DNA of 64,000 bases from positions 2,294,001-2,358,000 of the forward strand of contig JASGHK010000005.1 of assembly GCA_049841135.1 (NCBI GenBank), written 5' to 3'. The notes beneath the pieces are model-generated. The model was not told the origin of the DNA. It saw nothing but the letters and a program-made list of their open reading frames with translations, and searched no databases. The stretch comes from JACRCT01 sp049841135. GTDB taxonomy: Bacteria; Myxococcota; Myxococcia; Myxococcales; UBA5297. Below, in pieces: positions 45,430 through 54,742 of this stretch; positions within the stretch are counted from its first letter, which is position 1, and each line of letters opens with the position of its first letter. The position numbers and the translations under genes were made by a program.

Positions 45430-46032
45430 TCAGCTTCGGAAGCGGCTCACTGCCAGCGCGGCGCCGAGGATGAAGGCCGCGTAGGCGAGCCCGGCGACGA
45501 CCATCACGCCTGCCGCCCTCCACCAGGTGAAGCCCGTCGCCCACTGGAGCCCGCGCACCATGGCCCAGACGTGCCAGACGGCGTAGGCGAGCGAGACGCC
45601 CAGCGCCAGAAGTCCCGGGCCTCCGGTCCCCTTCATCGCCCACAGGCCAAACAGGACGAACGAAGCCGCCACTGACAGCAGCATCGGCGCCGTCAGCGCC
45701 GCCCGCACCCGAGCGGGCATCGCTTCGGGGTTGGGGGCCAGCGTGGTGAGCGTCATTCGCTTGAGCATCCACGTCGCCACGATCGCCGTGAGCCAGTAGG
45801 CCGCCAGCGATTGCATGGCCTGCACGCCGGCGTCTCGTGCGAGTGCCCCGACGCCGATCGCGGTCTTCGCCGCAAGCCCTCGCTCCAGCGCCCGCACCAC
45901 CCCCGCCAGCGCCCCGGCCAGGTAGAAGAGCAGCTCGGAGTCGAGCTGCGCCAACGCCTCGGTCGCTCCTGCGGGCCGCACGGGGCCCTCGAGCAGAGAG
46001 GTCAGGACACCGGGTTCCTTGCTGTCAGACAC
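45430..46032 (-). CDS. Integral membrane protein of unknown function
   Basis: About 200 residues, GTG start at 46032 preceded by a GGAG-like site. An upstream ATG at 46116 would add Ser/Pro-rich sequence that looks non-coding. At least four hydrophobic segments are seen: LAGALAGVVRALERG, MQSLAAYWLTAIVATWML, AALTAPMLLSVAASFVLFGL, LLALGVSLAYAVWHVWAM and MVVAGLAYAAFILGAALAV. The plan resembles YIP1-like membrane proteins but lacks a clear signature. The frame is intact. It lies between the Cys-rich lipoprotein gene and the WGR/LRR gene, all leftward. Confidence 0.6.
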   Translation of the reverse strand: MSDSKEPGVLTSLLEGPVRPAGATEALAQLDSELLFYLAGALAGVVRALERGLAAKTAIGVGALARDAGVQAMQSLAAYWLTAIVATWMLKRMTLTTLAPNPEAMPARVRAALTAPMLLSVAASFVLFGLWAMKGTGGPGLLALGVSLAYAVWHVWAMVRGLQWATGFTWWRAAGVMVVAGLAYAAFILGAALAVSRFRS

Positions 46033-46175
46033 GATGACTCCAGGAGGGGAAGTTCTGGCGGACGATCCGATGGATGCTGCTGAAGAAGGAGGACTTGGAG
46101 ATACCACCGCAGCCATGGCTTTGACGGAGCGTTCCCCCGGCCCGTTTCGGGTGACGCGTCGAGCACTCTGAAGCG

Positions 46176-47510
46176 CTACTCCCAAGCCGAGACGTAGCGA
46201 CGGGCCGGATCGCCGTCGAAGTCGACCTTCTGGTCCCTGGCGTCGATGGCCGGGAAGGCCCGTTGCAGAGCGGCGATCCCCTCAGGGCCAAGGAAGTTCC
46301 GGCTCACGTCGAGCCGCTTCAGGTTCGGGAAGCGCCGGGCCTGCGCCGCCAGGGACCGCGCCCCATCGTCACCCAGCGTGCCCATGGAGAGGTCGAGGCT
46401 CTCCAGCCGCTCGGCGATCGGCGCCTCGCCGATGGCCCGCGCCAGCTCGTCCTCGAACTCCGCGTTTCGCAGCCCCAGTCGGGTCACGCCCGGGAAGACC
46501 AGGCCGTCGAGGAGTGGTGACAATGGGTCCAGGTCGCAGTCGCAGCCGTAGCGCGCAGAGCCGAACCAGAGATCGAGCGCGGTCAACGAGGGCAGGTCGG
46601 CGGCGAAGAGCGAGGCGAGGTGCGCGGCGGACAGGGAGCAGGTCTCGACCGCCAGCTCCTCCAGCAGCAGCAGCTCCAGTCCGTCGAGCTCCAGCCGCTC
46701 GCCGGTCTCGTGGCTGCCGGAGTGGACGACGAGCGAGCGCAGGCCGGGAAAGTGAGCCGACACCGCCTGGCCCACGGCGCCGACGACGTAGTGGTCGAGG
46801 TCGACGTCGACCACGTCGCCGAGGTGCAGGCGCTCGAGGTCCGCGGCCCACGGATACCAGCCCGCCTCGTGGAGCACCGCGGGGACGTCCTCGTGATTGC
46901 GTCCCCAGCGCAGCACGCCGATGCGCAGCTCGCGCAGCGCGGCGCACGCCGGCGCGGCGAACAGCCGACGTGCGGCCAAGAGCGGATCGTGGTCCTGGTC
47001 CCGCCAGACGCCGCGGTCTTCGTGCTCCAGCCGCAGCCAGTCCCAGAAACCCCACTTCCAGTGGAAGGTCGCGGCGGGGCGGGCCGACTCCAGCCCCAGC
47101 GCGGCGAGCAGCTTCTCCTCCCTCTTGGCGAGCTCCAGGGTTCGGCCGCGCGAGAGGGCGTGCTGCACCGCGATCAGCTCGCCGCGGCGATCGCCCTGGG
47201 ATTGAAGCCAATCGGCGTACACGAGGTAGTGCTGCTCCTCGCCGCGGTGCGTACGGATGGCGGCCTCCAGCGCCTCGTCGCGAAACACCCGGGTGGGCGA
47301 AGGCACCGGGTCGTCCGGCTCCAAGGCCTCGCAGAAGCCCTTGGCGCGCATCCCGGCGACGAGTTGGTCGTGCTTCTTTCGGGCCTTGGCCGCGCTGCCG
47401 AAGGATTGGGTCTCGCGACGTTCCTCGCCGCCGACGCGGCCCCAGCGCACGGCGAAGGACGGGCCGTCGAGGTCGATTTCCCAGTACTCGGATCCCTTCA
47501 CGAGGCGCAT
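46176..47510 (-). CDS. WGR-domain, TIGR02996-type and leucine-rich-repeat protein
   Basis: 444 residues, ATG at 47510. Residues 1-60 are a WGR domain (SEYWEIDLDGPSFAVRWGRV and AAKARKKHDQLVAGMRAKGF). Residues ~80-120 (YLVYADWLQSQGDRRGELIA) are the TIGR02996 'repeat-companion' motif, Y-A-D-W-L-x-x-x-G-D-x-R-G-E, common in Myxococcota and Planctomycetes. From ~190 on there are leucine-rich repeats (LRELRIGVLRW, LRSLVVHSGSH, LTALDLWFGS, LESLDLSMGT, LKRLDVSRNFLGPEG). No signal peptide, so cytoplasmic. WGR domains occur in nucleic-acid-binding and PARP-like contexts; here it probably serves protein interaction. No frame damage. Confidence 0.85.
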   Translation of the reverse strand: MRLVKGSEYWEIDLDGPSFAVRWGRVGGEERRETQSFGSAAKARKKHDQLVAGMRAKGFCEALEPDDPVPSPTRVFRDEALEAAIRTHRGEEQHYLVYADWLQSQGDRRGELIAVQHALSRGRTLELAKREEKLLAALGLESARPAATFHWKWGFWDWLRLEHEDRGVWRDQDHDPLLAARRLFAAPACAALRELRIGVLRWGRNHEDVPAVLHEAGWYPWAADLERLHLGDVVDVDLDHYVVGAVGQAVSAHFPGLRSLVVHSGSHETGERLELDGLELLLLEELAVETCSLSAAHLASLFAADLPSLTALDLWFGSARYGCDCDLDPLSPLLDGLVFPGVTRLGLRNAEFEDELARAIGEAPIAERLESLDLSMGTLGDDGARSLAAQARRFPNLKRLDVSRNFLGPEGIAALQRAFPAIDARDQKVDFDGDPARRYVSAWE

Positions 47511-47533
47511 CGTTCGCTTTGCACGCAGCTCGG

Positions 47534-47773
47534 TCAGTGAATGCCGAAAGCCTTCACGATTCGTTCGAGGGCCGCTCCGGTGGTCGGGTGCCGATCCAGT
47601 AGGAGTATCGGCGCGTAGAACCCGAAGACGGCGTGCTCGACCGTCCCACCTGGCTCGACCACCCCGGCGCTCTCGGCTTGCTGGAGCAGGTACAGCACCG
47701 GCAGGAAGCTCAGGCAGTAGACGAAGAGTCCGACGATCCCAGCGATGGTGAGCTTGCGGGCGCGTGTCTTCAT
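47534..47773 (-). CDS. Small membrane protein
   Basis: 79 residues from ATG at 47773 (MKTRARKLTIAGIVGLFVYC). Two basic residues pairs precede one N-terminal hydrophobic helix (IAGIVGLFVYCLSFLPVLYLL). A second hydrophobic stretch, AVFGFYAPILLLDRHP, follows. Its start is 17 bp downstream of the FecR-domain gene's stop (47790), so it may be cotranscribed. Function unknown; length and character fit a short inner-membrane peptide. Confidence 0.6.
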   Translation of the reverse strand: MKTRARKLTIAGIVGLFVYCLSFLPVLYLLQQAESAGVVEPGGTVEHAVFGFYAPILLLDRHPTTGAALERIVKAFGIH

Positions 47774-47789
47774 GCCGCCGCCTCCGTGC

Positions 47790-49127
47790 TCACTCGCCCC
47801 ACTTGTTGATCTTCGCCGGCCCCTTGAGCTTCGCCTTCTCCTTGTCGCCCTTGCGCAGGACGAAGTGGCGCGGCTTGAGGAAGATCGGCTGCAGGACCTT
47901 TCCTTCGATGAAGACGCCCCACTGGTACTCCCCGGGAGGCGGGGCGTCGATCTGGACGCGCTGTCCATTCGAGCGGACGCTCAGGACGGGCTTGCGCAGC
48001 AGATCGCCGGTGGAGTTGATGACCAGGCGGTAGCTCTTGGCGTCGGCCGACGACTGCCAGGAGAAGGTGAGCTTGGGCGCGGTGTCGATGAAGGTGACGG
48101 TCGCGCCGTCCTCCGGGCCGATGAGCAGGTCCTTGGGCTTCTCCCGCTCGAGATAGAAGCGGCGCGCGAAGCCGAACTCTCCGTAGCGCCCTTGCGCGTC
48201 CCGCGAGGCGACGTGCCAGGTGTACACGCCTTCTTCGGGCGCCAGGTACTGGTAGCTCGTGACCTTGCCGAGGTCGGTGCTCTCCAAGAGCGTCTGGAAG
48301 GAAAGGTCGCGGCCGATCTGCACGCGGTAACCCGTTGCCCCGGGCACGGCCGACCAGCCCAGCTTGACCTGCGGGAAGAACAGGTCGGGCTTCGCCCAGA
48401 AGCGCGCGTCGATGCCCGGCTCGAGGCTCTCGGGGAAGGCGATGAGGTCGGCGGGGGCGCTGGCCTGGCCTCCCGCCATGTCCGAGACCTGGCCGTGGCG
48501 CATCTCCTGAGCGGTGCCGTCGGAGCCGACCACCGTGGCCTCGCCCTTGGTGACCGCGACCTGGGTCCCCTTGTCGCCCTTGCTCAGCAAGAACTCCACG
48601 GGCTCTTCGCCCTTCTTGGCCTCCAGGCGCACCCGTGAGCCGTCCTGGTTCTTGATGACGAGCGGCACGGTGGGCGAGTCATCGCTCAGGTCGAGCCCCA
48701 TCACGGCCCGGACGTTGCCGGATTCGACCGCGACCATCGGCACGGGCTTGCCCTCGCCCCCGTCGGAGGCCACGTCGGAAGGCGTGTCGATGATGATCAC
48801 CGCGTCGGCGTCGAGCTCCAGCTTGCCGCTCGTCAGGAACTCGATGCGCGCGAAGCCCTTGGGCCCCGTCTTCACCCAGTCGCCGGCGCGGAAGACCACG
48901 CCGGGGGTGACGTCCTCCCAGTACGGCAGGCCCTTGCGGCGGACCTTGACCTCGCCGGTGCTCACCGCGCAGGTGGCGATGATGGTCGACAGGCTCGTGA
49001 GCGGGTTGGCGGCGGCATCGAGCCCGGCCGGGACGGCGGCCTTCTCACATCCGGAGACAGCGAGGGCGAGGGCGATGCCGGCGGCCGCGGTCCGGCCGAG
49101 AGAGGACGACGATCGGTTCAGGCGCAT
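47790..49127 (-). CDS. FecR-domain lipoprotein with FN3-like repeats
   Basis: 445 residues from ATG at 49127 (MRLNRSSSSLGRTAAAGIAL), lipobox VSGC. Residues ~55-170 are a FecR-type domain (AVSTGEVKVRRKGLPYWEDV, then VFRAGDWVKTGPKGFARIEF and GKLELDADAVIIIDTPSDVA): the strand order and TxxGxA-like motif match. From ~230 to the end there are two FN3-like modules (PQVKLGWSAVPGATGYRVQI, YTWHVASRDAQGRYGEFGFA; KLTFSWQSSADAKSYRLVIN). Myxobacterial FecR-domain lipoproteins of this type are usually not partners of TonB sigma regulators. It probably has a structural or signalling role at the envelope. Confidence 0.8.
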   Translation of the reverse strand: MRLNRSSSSLGRTAAAGIALALAVSGCEKAAVPAGLDAAANPLTSLSTIIATCAVSTGEVKVRRKGLPYWEDVTPGVVFRAGDWVKTGPKGFARIEFLTSGKLELDADAVIIIDTPSDVASDGGEGKPVPMVAVESGNVRAVMGLDLSDDSPTVPLVIKNQDGSRVRLEAKKGEEPVEFLLSKGDKGTQVAVTKGEATVVGSDGTAQEMRHGQVSDMAGGQASAPADLIAFPESLEPGIDARFWAKPDLFFPQVKLGWSAVPGATGYRVQIGRDLSFQTLLESTDLGKVTSYQYLAPEEGVYTWHVASRDAQGRYGEFGFARRFYLEREKPKDLLIGPEDGATVTFIDTAPKLTFSWQSSADAKSYRLVINSTGDLLRKPVLSVRSNGQRVQIDAPPPGEYQWGVFIEGKVLQPIFLKPRHFVLRKGDKEKAKLKGPAKINKWGE

Positions 49128-49244
49128 GGCCCGCCAACGATAGCGCCCAAAGGTCGCGGGGCCGAATTTCGTGACGGGGGGCCGCGAGCGCGCCGAAGCC
49201 TTTGTCGGGAAAGGCGTAGCTGTCTTGCGCAAGTCCCTCGGGGC

Positions 49245-49268
49245 GCCGGCGACTGAAGTCGCGCCTGA
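49245..49268 (-). repeat. REP-like palindrome, left part of the element split by the group II intron
   Basis: GCCGGCGACTGAAGTCGCGC followed by CTGA is the inverse of the block at 28965-28988. In intact copies it is followed after a few bases by a GAAGCCCGCC...GCGGGC hairpin. Here that hairpin is found only at 51231-51249, beyond the intron. Confidence 0.7.
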
Positions 49269-49777
49269 CATTGCCGTGCGCCGTGAAGGCGCACTTTTCC
49301 AGCGGGTGGAAGTCCCGCCTGAGGAGTTCGATTGATACGCCTCGGTAGCTGACGGGCGCGGAAAAGCCTGATGAGGGAAGGCGGGCGACCGCCACCGCGA
49401 AGCCCCGTGACAAAGGTCTCTTTAAGGAGGTCGAGCAAGCACGCAGGCCGCAACGCGAGTGAATCCGGAGCAGGCTCCGATAGAGGTGTCGTGGATGCCG
49501 ACCCGACGGCATTACGGGGAAGGCCGCTGTGATGACGGGAGAGGAAATCGATCAGCGCCCGTCGTCGGTCCACCGGGGCATTGGGAGCAGCATGCGTGCA
49601 AGGAAGAGTGCGCAACACGGGAGACCTGGGGACGCGGGCCGCGAGGCCCAAACGCGCGAAGCGGCGTCGCCAGGAGTCGGAGGGGTCCATGGTACCGATG
49701 AAGCGGGGTAATGCCCGTGGAGGGACGGGGCCCTGGTTCAGGGTGCTTTCCGAAGAGTGGACGAGAGGGTGATTGGC

Positions 49778-51098
49778 GTGAGCCTCAAACCCCAGACAAA
49801 GCTCGAAGAGCTCCGAGGAAAGCTCTACGCGAAGGCCAAGGCAGAGCCGGCGTTCCGGTTCTACGTGCTGTACGACAAGATCTACCGATGGGACGTCCTG
49901 ATGGAGGCCTACCGGCTCTCGAAAGAAAACCGGGGCTCTCCAGGAGTGGATGGACAGACCTTCGAGCAGATCAAGGAGTACGGCGAGGAGCGCTGGCTCC
50001 AGGACCTGCAACGAGAGCTGCAGGCGCGGACCTATCGGCCCCAGCCAGTACGGAGGGTGCTGATTCCAAAGCCGGGAGGAGGGGAGCGACCGCTGGGAAT
50101 ACCGACCATCAAGGATCGGGTAGCCCAGACGGCAGCGAAGCTCATCCTGGAGAAGATCTTCGAGGCCGACCTGAGCGACGCAGCGCACGGCTATCGTGAG
50201 GGGCGCGGCGGATACAGGCCGGTGCAGTTGGTCCATCGGGAGCTTGCACTGGGCAAGACCGACGTCGTCGATGCCGATCTCTCCAAGTATTTCGACACCG
50301 TCCCGCATGCCGAGTTGATGACCTGCGTTGCACAGCGAGTCGCCGACAAGGCCGTGCTGCATCTGCTCAAGATGTGGCTCAAGGTGCCGGTGCAGGAGAA
50401 GGACGAGCAAGGGCGGCCGAGGTTCGCTGGGGGCAAGCGCTCCAAGCAAGGCACGCCGCAGGGAGGTGCGATTTCGCCGCTTCTGGCGAACATCTACATC
50501 AACCGGCTGCTCAAGGCCTTCGCGAGGAGCGACCTGATGAGAAGGTGCGAGGCGCGCATCGTCAACTACGCCGACGACTTCGTGGTCGTGTGCAAGCCAG
50601 GCACGGCCGCGGCGGTGTTGGTGCAGGTCAGGCAATGGATCGTGGGGATGAAGTTGACGCTCAACGAAGCCAAGACATGTGTGCGCAACGCGTGGAAGGA
50701 ATCCTTCCGCTTCCTAGGTTACGAGCTGGGGCCGTTGGTCAAGCGACAGCCACGGCGGCACTACCGATATCTGGGAGCCCGACCCTCGAAGATGGCGATG
50801 GAGCAGGTTCGCAGGAAGGTGAGCACCCTGCTACACCGCGGCCGAGTTGAGCCGTGGGAGCAGATCAGAACGGGAGCTCAACCAGTTCTTGAGCGGATGG
50901 GCGGACTACTTTGCCTACGGTTCACCCGAGAAGTCGTTCCGGCTCGTGGATATCCACGTCGCTGACCGCGCAAGAAACCTCTTGAGAAGGCGGCACAAGC
51001 TGCCGCGAGGCACGAGTCGGTTCGGCTATGTCGAACTGCATCGTGACTACGGCATCTTGGACCTGCGGGAGTACCTTCGGCTGCATGCTAGCGCGTGA
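49778..51098 (+). CDS. ltrA: Group II intron reverse transcriptase / maturase (one frameshift)
   Basis: 439 residues when bridged, GTG start at 49778 (VSLKPQTKLEELRGKLYAKA); a GTG at 49757 would add 7 residues. RT blocks in order: SPGVDGQTF (RT-0/1), RRVLIPKPGGGERPLGIPTI, RVAQTAAKLILEKIFEADLS, DADLSKYFDTVPHAELM (metal Asp), QGTPQGGAISPLLANIYINR and the catalytic YADD in IVNYADDFVVVC. After the break the maturase X domain follows (LNQFLSGWADYFAYGSPEKS, HKLPRGTSRFGYVELHRDYG). No HNH endonuclease domain. The frame changes at 50872-50879: one extra G before GAGCTC; removing it gives IRTELNQFLSGW. If real, the intron-encoded protein lacks its maturase part and the intron is immobile; if an error, the element may be active. 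Confidence 0.88.
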
Positions 51099-51109
51099 AA
51101 CCTGTCCGA

Positions 51110-51142
<33 letters not shown>

Positions 51143-51230
51143 GATGAGCGGCGAGGAGGAAACGGACCATTGGGAAGGAGCGGAAGTCCGCGCTCTCTCT
51201 CGTTGGCACCGCGCCTCCCGCCGACTCTAC

Positions 51231-51249
51231 AAGCCCGCCTTCGCGGGCT
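51231..51249 (-). repeat. REP-like element, right part of the copy split by the intron
   Basis: AAGCCCGCCTTCGCGGGCT hairpin directly after the intron's AC end. In intact copies this hairpin lies a few bases from the GGCGCGACTTCAGTCGCC palindrome, here found at 49245-49268. Confidence 0.65.
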
Positions 51250-51330
51250 GGGGCGCTCAGGTGGTCAATTGCTGCTCGGGACACTTGGGACTGAACGTCC
51301 CAGCTGGCGCCATCGGGTCTGCTCACCACC

Positions 51331-51381
51331 CAGCCCGCGCAGGCGGGCTTCGAAAAGTCAGGCGCGGCTTCAGCCGCCGGC
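51331..51381 (+). repeat. REP-like element, opposite-orientation partner of the split copy
   Basis: CAGCCCGCGCAGGCGGGCTT hairpin, spacer cgaaaag, then TCAGGCGCGGCTTCAGCCGC ending CGGC. With the split copy it forms an inverted pair of the same architecture as 28799-28988. Confidence 0.7.
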
Positions 51382-51419
51382 ACTGTCGGGGACCGCGACC
51401 GCCGCACCCGACCTTCGTC

Positions 51420-52790
51420 TCACTCGGAGACGCTCTCGTCCTGAACGGCCGCGGTGAGGGTCGAGGGCGCCTGCGCCGCTGCTTCGACGTGATAGTCGCC
51501 GGCCGAGGCGGCCCGGAAGGTGAAGAGGGCCTGCGAGGCTCCTGCGGCGATCGTGACGGTCGAGGCTGCGGCTCCGCACGCACCGTCGCCGTGGAAGGTG
51601 AACCCCGCGGCTGGAGTGGAGCGCAGGTCGACGACGACCTCGGCTGGCACCGGGCTCTGGTTGCCGTAGACGTCCTGCGCCTGGAGCGACGCCGAGGCCG
51701 AGCAGGCGCCCACCTTCACGGACTGGGGCGCCGACCCGAAGGCCAGCCGGGTGGGGGAGAGGGGGCTGACCGTCTGCGCCTGGGTCGCGCTGGGCAAAGT
51801 GGCTGGAGCAGCGCGCAGGACCGGGGCGCCGGCGCGCGTCGTCAGGAAGTGGAAGGTGCCGCGCGCCTGGCCCGCCGCGAGGTCGAGCTGGGCGAGAGGG
51901 CTTGCGCAGCCCGCGTCGGAGAAGAAGCCGACCTCGTCGGCGATCCCCGCCGAGAGCGCGACCGCGACCTGGGCCTGCGCAGGTGCCGGGAGGTCGAAGC
52001 CGTCGCGCAGCTCGAGGTCCACCGCCGCCGAGCAGGTACCCGCGGCGACTGCGGCCGGTGCGCTCACGAAGGCGATCTTCACCGCCAGCCCGGGGGCGAC
52101 CGCGAAGGGCTCGGACGTGCTCGAGTGCCCCAGCGAGTCGCGCACGGTGATCCGGTCTTGCGCGGCGATGGCGCCGATGGCCACGGTCGCCTGCGCCCGG
52201 CCGAGGACGAACGGGCCGACGGTCTGCGGCGCCACGGTGTTGGTCTCGTCGGACAGCGTCACGGTCCCGTCGAACCCGTCCACGGTGCGGCCCTGCGCGT
52301 CCACCGCCGTCAGCGAGACGAGGAACGGCACCTGGACCCGCTGCTCGGCGCCCAGGTCGATGCGGAAGGCGGCGACGTCCTCGGCGGAGGTCACCACGCG
52401 GAAGGCCTGGGGCAGGCTCGCGGTGGCCTGGCGCGGGTCGGTCACCTGCAGGTCGTACTCTCCGCGCGCGAGCCCCGCGGGCACCGTCGCCGCCAGCGTC
52501 TTGTCTGCGCTCAAGAGGACGTCGGTCAGCTCCACGACCGTCCCGTCGGAAGCGGCCACCAGGCGAGCCGAGAAGCCCGTCCTCAGCGTGCTCCCGGACT
52601 GGCGCCGGAAGTCGGTCCAGATCCCGGGCTCGAACCCTTCGCCGGCGATGACCAAGGCCACGGGCACGGTGGCCGAGGACTGGGCCGGCGTCACCGACCG
52701 CACCGCCAGCGGGACCGGGGCGGGATCCTGACAGGCGGCGCTGACGGCGAGCGCGGCCGCGAGCGCGGTGTGGAGTCCGGCGCGGCGCAT
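51420..52790 (-). CDS. Ig-repeat lipoprotein, last gene of a four-gene operon
   Basis: 456 residues, ATG at 52790 (MRRAGLHTALAAALAVSAAC), lipobox SAAC. An IPT/TIG-like N-terminal domain (GEGFEPGIWTDFRRQSGSTL, then ATVPAGLARGEYDLQVTDPR) is followed by a second beta domain (VQVPFLVSLTAVDAQGRTVD). Two ~105-residue repeats then follow of the type LAFGSAPQSVKVGACSASAS...DVYGNQSPVPAE...GFTFHGDGACG...ITIAAGAS, each with a cysteine after the first strand and one in the GDGAC loop. The same repeats, 14 of them, occur in the divergent 56322-62684 protein; the two N-termini are also homologous. The start overlaps the upstream stop (TGATG). Exported, probably part of a surface complex with the neighbouring barrel protein. 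Confidence 0.78.
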   Translation of the reverse strand: MRRAGLHTALAAALAVSAACQDPAPVPLAVRSVTPAQSSATVPVALVIAGEGFEPGIWTDFRRQSGSTLRTGFSARLVAASDGTVVELTDVLLSADKTLAATVPAGLARGEYDLQVTDPRQATASLPQAFRVVTSAEDVAAFRIDLGAEQRVQVPFLVSLTAVDAQGRTVDGFDGTVTLSDETNTVAPQTVGPFVLGRAQATVAIGAIAAQDRITVRDSLGHSSTSEPFAVAPGLAVKIAFVSAPAAVAAGTCSAAVDLELRDGFDLPAPAQAQVAVALSAGIADEVGFFSDAGCASPLAQLDLAAGQARGTFHFLTTRAGAPVLRAAPATLPSATQAQTVSPLSPTRLAFGSAPQSVKVGACSASASLQAQDVYGNQSPVPAEVVVDLRSTPAAGFTFHGDGACGAAASTVTIAAGASQALFTFRAASAGDYHVEAAAQAPSTLTAAVQDESVSE

Positions 52791-54739
52791 CAAAAAACCC
52801 CGAAGCGGTAGCCGAGGGCGGCCTCGAAGCCGGCGGCGTCGAGCCGGAAGACGCCCCGCCGGCTCACCGGGGCGATGCCGTAGCTGACCTCCAGGAAGGC
52901 GTGGCCAGGACCGAACGCGAGGCCGAGCGAGAGGTAGCCCATCCCACCGAAGCCCCAGGCGCTCACCTTCTCCCCGCTCAGCGAGGTCTCGTAGCGCGCC
53001 CAGGCGGCGATGCCGCCGACCCCGAGGAGCAGGTTGAGCCGGCGGCCCGCGTACAGCTCGTAGGCCAGGCGCAGCTGGATGGGCACGAAGTGGGCGGTCG
53101 ACTGCGTCGTGAAGCTCCCCGTCGAGTCGCTCAGGGTCTGCTGGGTGCTGCCCCACTCGGCGGTGACTCCCAGGCCCAGGGTGGCCGTGCCCGCGTGGAT
53201 CGGGATCCAGAGATCGGCGCCGGCGCGCGGCCCGAGCTGGCTCGTGAAGTTGTGGCTGAACCCGCCGCGCACGCCGAGCAGCAGGCGGTGGGGATCGGCG
53301 CGCAGCGGAACGGGCACCACCTGGTCGTAGGTCCCGGTGATGTCCACCACCCGCAGCTGCAGCTCGCTCTCCCCCGACGAAGCGGGTGGCACGAACGACG
53401 CCTGGTAGCGCCCCTCGCCGAGGTCCTGGGGATTGCTGACCTGCCCCTCGGTCGCGACGAGCGTCAGCTGCGCGCCCGGGAGCGGCTGGCCGGCGGCGTC
53501 GCGTACGTCGAGGTCGACCCGCACCTCCGTCCGTCCGTCGAGCGGTACCGGGGAAGGCGTCAGGCGCGCGGCGACGGTCTTGGGCAGCGCCGGAGCCTGC
53601 AGCTGGTAGTTGGCAGCCGCGGTCACTCCCTGGTCGGAGGCGATGAACTGCACGAGCCCGCCGGACGGGTAGGCCTTCGGGGCGAGGTAGGTGAACTCGT
53701 AGGTGCCGTTGCCGCGGTAGACGGCCTTCTCGACCTTCTGGCCGTTCGCCGTCAAGTCGATCTTCTGGCTGGCCAGCCCGAGGCCGGTGGCGTCGAAGGC
53801 CATGACGAAGACCGAGGCCGAGCTGGTCCCGTCGCAGACCAGCGCCCGCTCCGGGGCGCGCACGAACATCTTCGCCGGCGGCGGCAAGCCCAGGTTGAGC
53901 TTGGCCTCGGCGCGGGCCACCGCGTCTCCGTCGACCGACACCTTGAACGAAACCGCCTTGGCGGTGGCGCCGGAGGGCGCGAGGTATCGATAGACGTAGC
54001 GTCCCTGCTCGGCGCGCTCGAACACCACCTCGCCCACCGAGGCCGCGACCTTGACCCGCGTGGCCGGCACGTCGGCCCCGCCGAGGTCGTAGAAGACCTC
54101 GAGGCGGGCGGGGGAATGGCCATCGGCGACGACCGAGTGCGGGACCAGCGCCGCGGTGAGGCGGTTGTAGGCCGGCACCTCGATGGGGATCCTGCGGGTG
54201 GTCTCGCCGTGCTTGTCCTCGGCGAGGATCGTCGCCTCCCGGACGTTGGGCGGGACGTCGACGGTGACCACCGCCTTGCCGAAGCGGTCGGTCGTCACCG
54301 GCCCGAACTCCTCGTCGCGGACCTGGAGGCGGACCTGCGACTTCTTGGGCGCCTGGACCGGGACCTTGGTCACGCCATGCAGCGGGATGCGCAGGAACTC
54401 GATGGGCGCCTCGGGCCCCGTCTCCTTCCACACCGCGACCAGCGCCACCTGAGGGAAGCGGGTCGTCGGAGGGACGTAGACCGCCCGGTACGTCCCGGGA
54501 CCGGTGCGCTGCGCCACGCCGAAGCTGCCGACGTTGACCGCCAGCCGCAGCGGGCGGTCCTCGCTGCCGGGCGCCTCGTCGATGCGGATGGTGACTCCCA
54601 CCGACTCGACCCGCCCGAGGATCACCGGGCCCTGGTCGAGCGCGAGGGACGCCGCGCGGGCGGGGTGAGGGACGAGGAAGGAGAGGGGAACGAGACAGGC
54701 CGCGAGGACGATGGCGATGCGGTTCACGAAGACCCCCAC
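52790..54739 (-). CDS. Outer-membrane protein: Ig-like N-terminal domains and C-terminal beta-barrel
   Basis: 649 residues from GTG at 54739 (a GTG at 54727 is an alternative with a GGGGG-like ribosome site). Signal peptide NRIAIVLAACLVPLSFLVPH. Residues ~30-430 are three or four Ig-like beta domains (IRIDEAPGSEDRPLRLAVNV, RLTAALVPHSVVADGHSPAR, AKMFVRAPERALVCDGTSSA, AARLTPSPVPLDGRTEVRVD), of the invasin/big type. Residues ~440-649 are a beta-barrel (LLLGVRGGFSHNFTSQLGPR, RLNLLLGVGGIAAWARYETS, GMGYLSLGLAFGPGHAFLEV), ending in aromatic Phe. The plan is a barrel that presents Ig-like domains. The start is 3 bp from the upstream stop, and the stop overlaps the next start. Confidence 0.78.
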   Translation of the reverse strand: MGVFVNRIAIVLAACLVPLSFLVPHPARAASLALDQGPVILGRVESVGVTIRIDEAPGSEDRPLRLAVNVGSFGVAQRTGPGTYRAVYVPPTTRFPQVALVAVWKETGPEAPIEFLRIPLHGVTKVPVQAPKKSQVRLQVRDEEFGPVTTDRFGKAVVTVDVPPNVREATILAEDKHGETTRRIPIEVPAYNRLTAALVPHSVVADGHSPARLEVFYDLGGADVPATRVKVAASVGEVVFERAEQGRYVYRYLAPSGATAKAVSFKVSVDGDAVARAEAKLNLGLPPPAKMFVRAPERALVCDGTSSASVFVMAFDATGLGLASQKIDLTANGQKVEKAVYRGNGTYEFTYLAPKAYPSGGLVQFIASDQGVTAAANYQLQAPALPKTVAARLTPSPVPLDGRTEVRVDLDVRDAAGQPLPGAQLTLVATEGQVSNPQDLGEGRYQASFVPPASSGESELQLRVVDITGTYDQVVPVPLRADPHRLLLGVRGGFSHNFTSQLGPRAGADLWIPIHAGTATLGLGVTAEWGSTQQTLSDSTGSFTTQSTAHFVPIQLRLAYELYAGRRLNLLLGVGGIAAWARYETSLSGEKVSAWGFGGMGYLSLGLAFGPGHAFLEVSYGIAPVSRRGVFRLDAAGFEAALGYRFGVF

Positions 54740-54742
54740 GGG

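Noticed and set aside
47790..49127. FecR as a TonB-dependent iron-signalling anti-sigma regulator
   Set aside because: No sigma factor or TonB receptor is adjacent and the protein is a lipoprotein with FN3-like repeats, not a one-TM anti-sigma.
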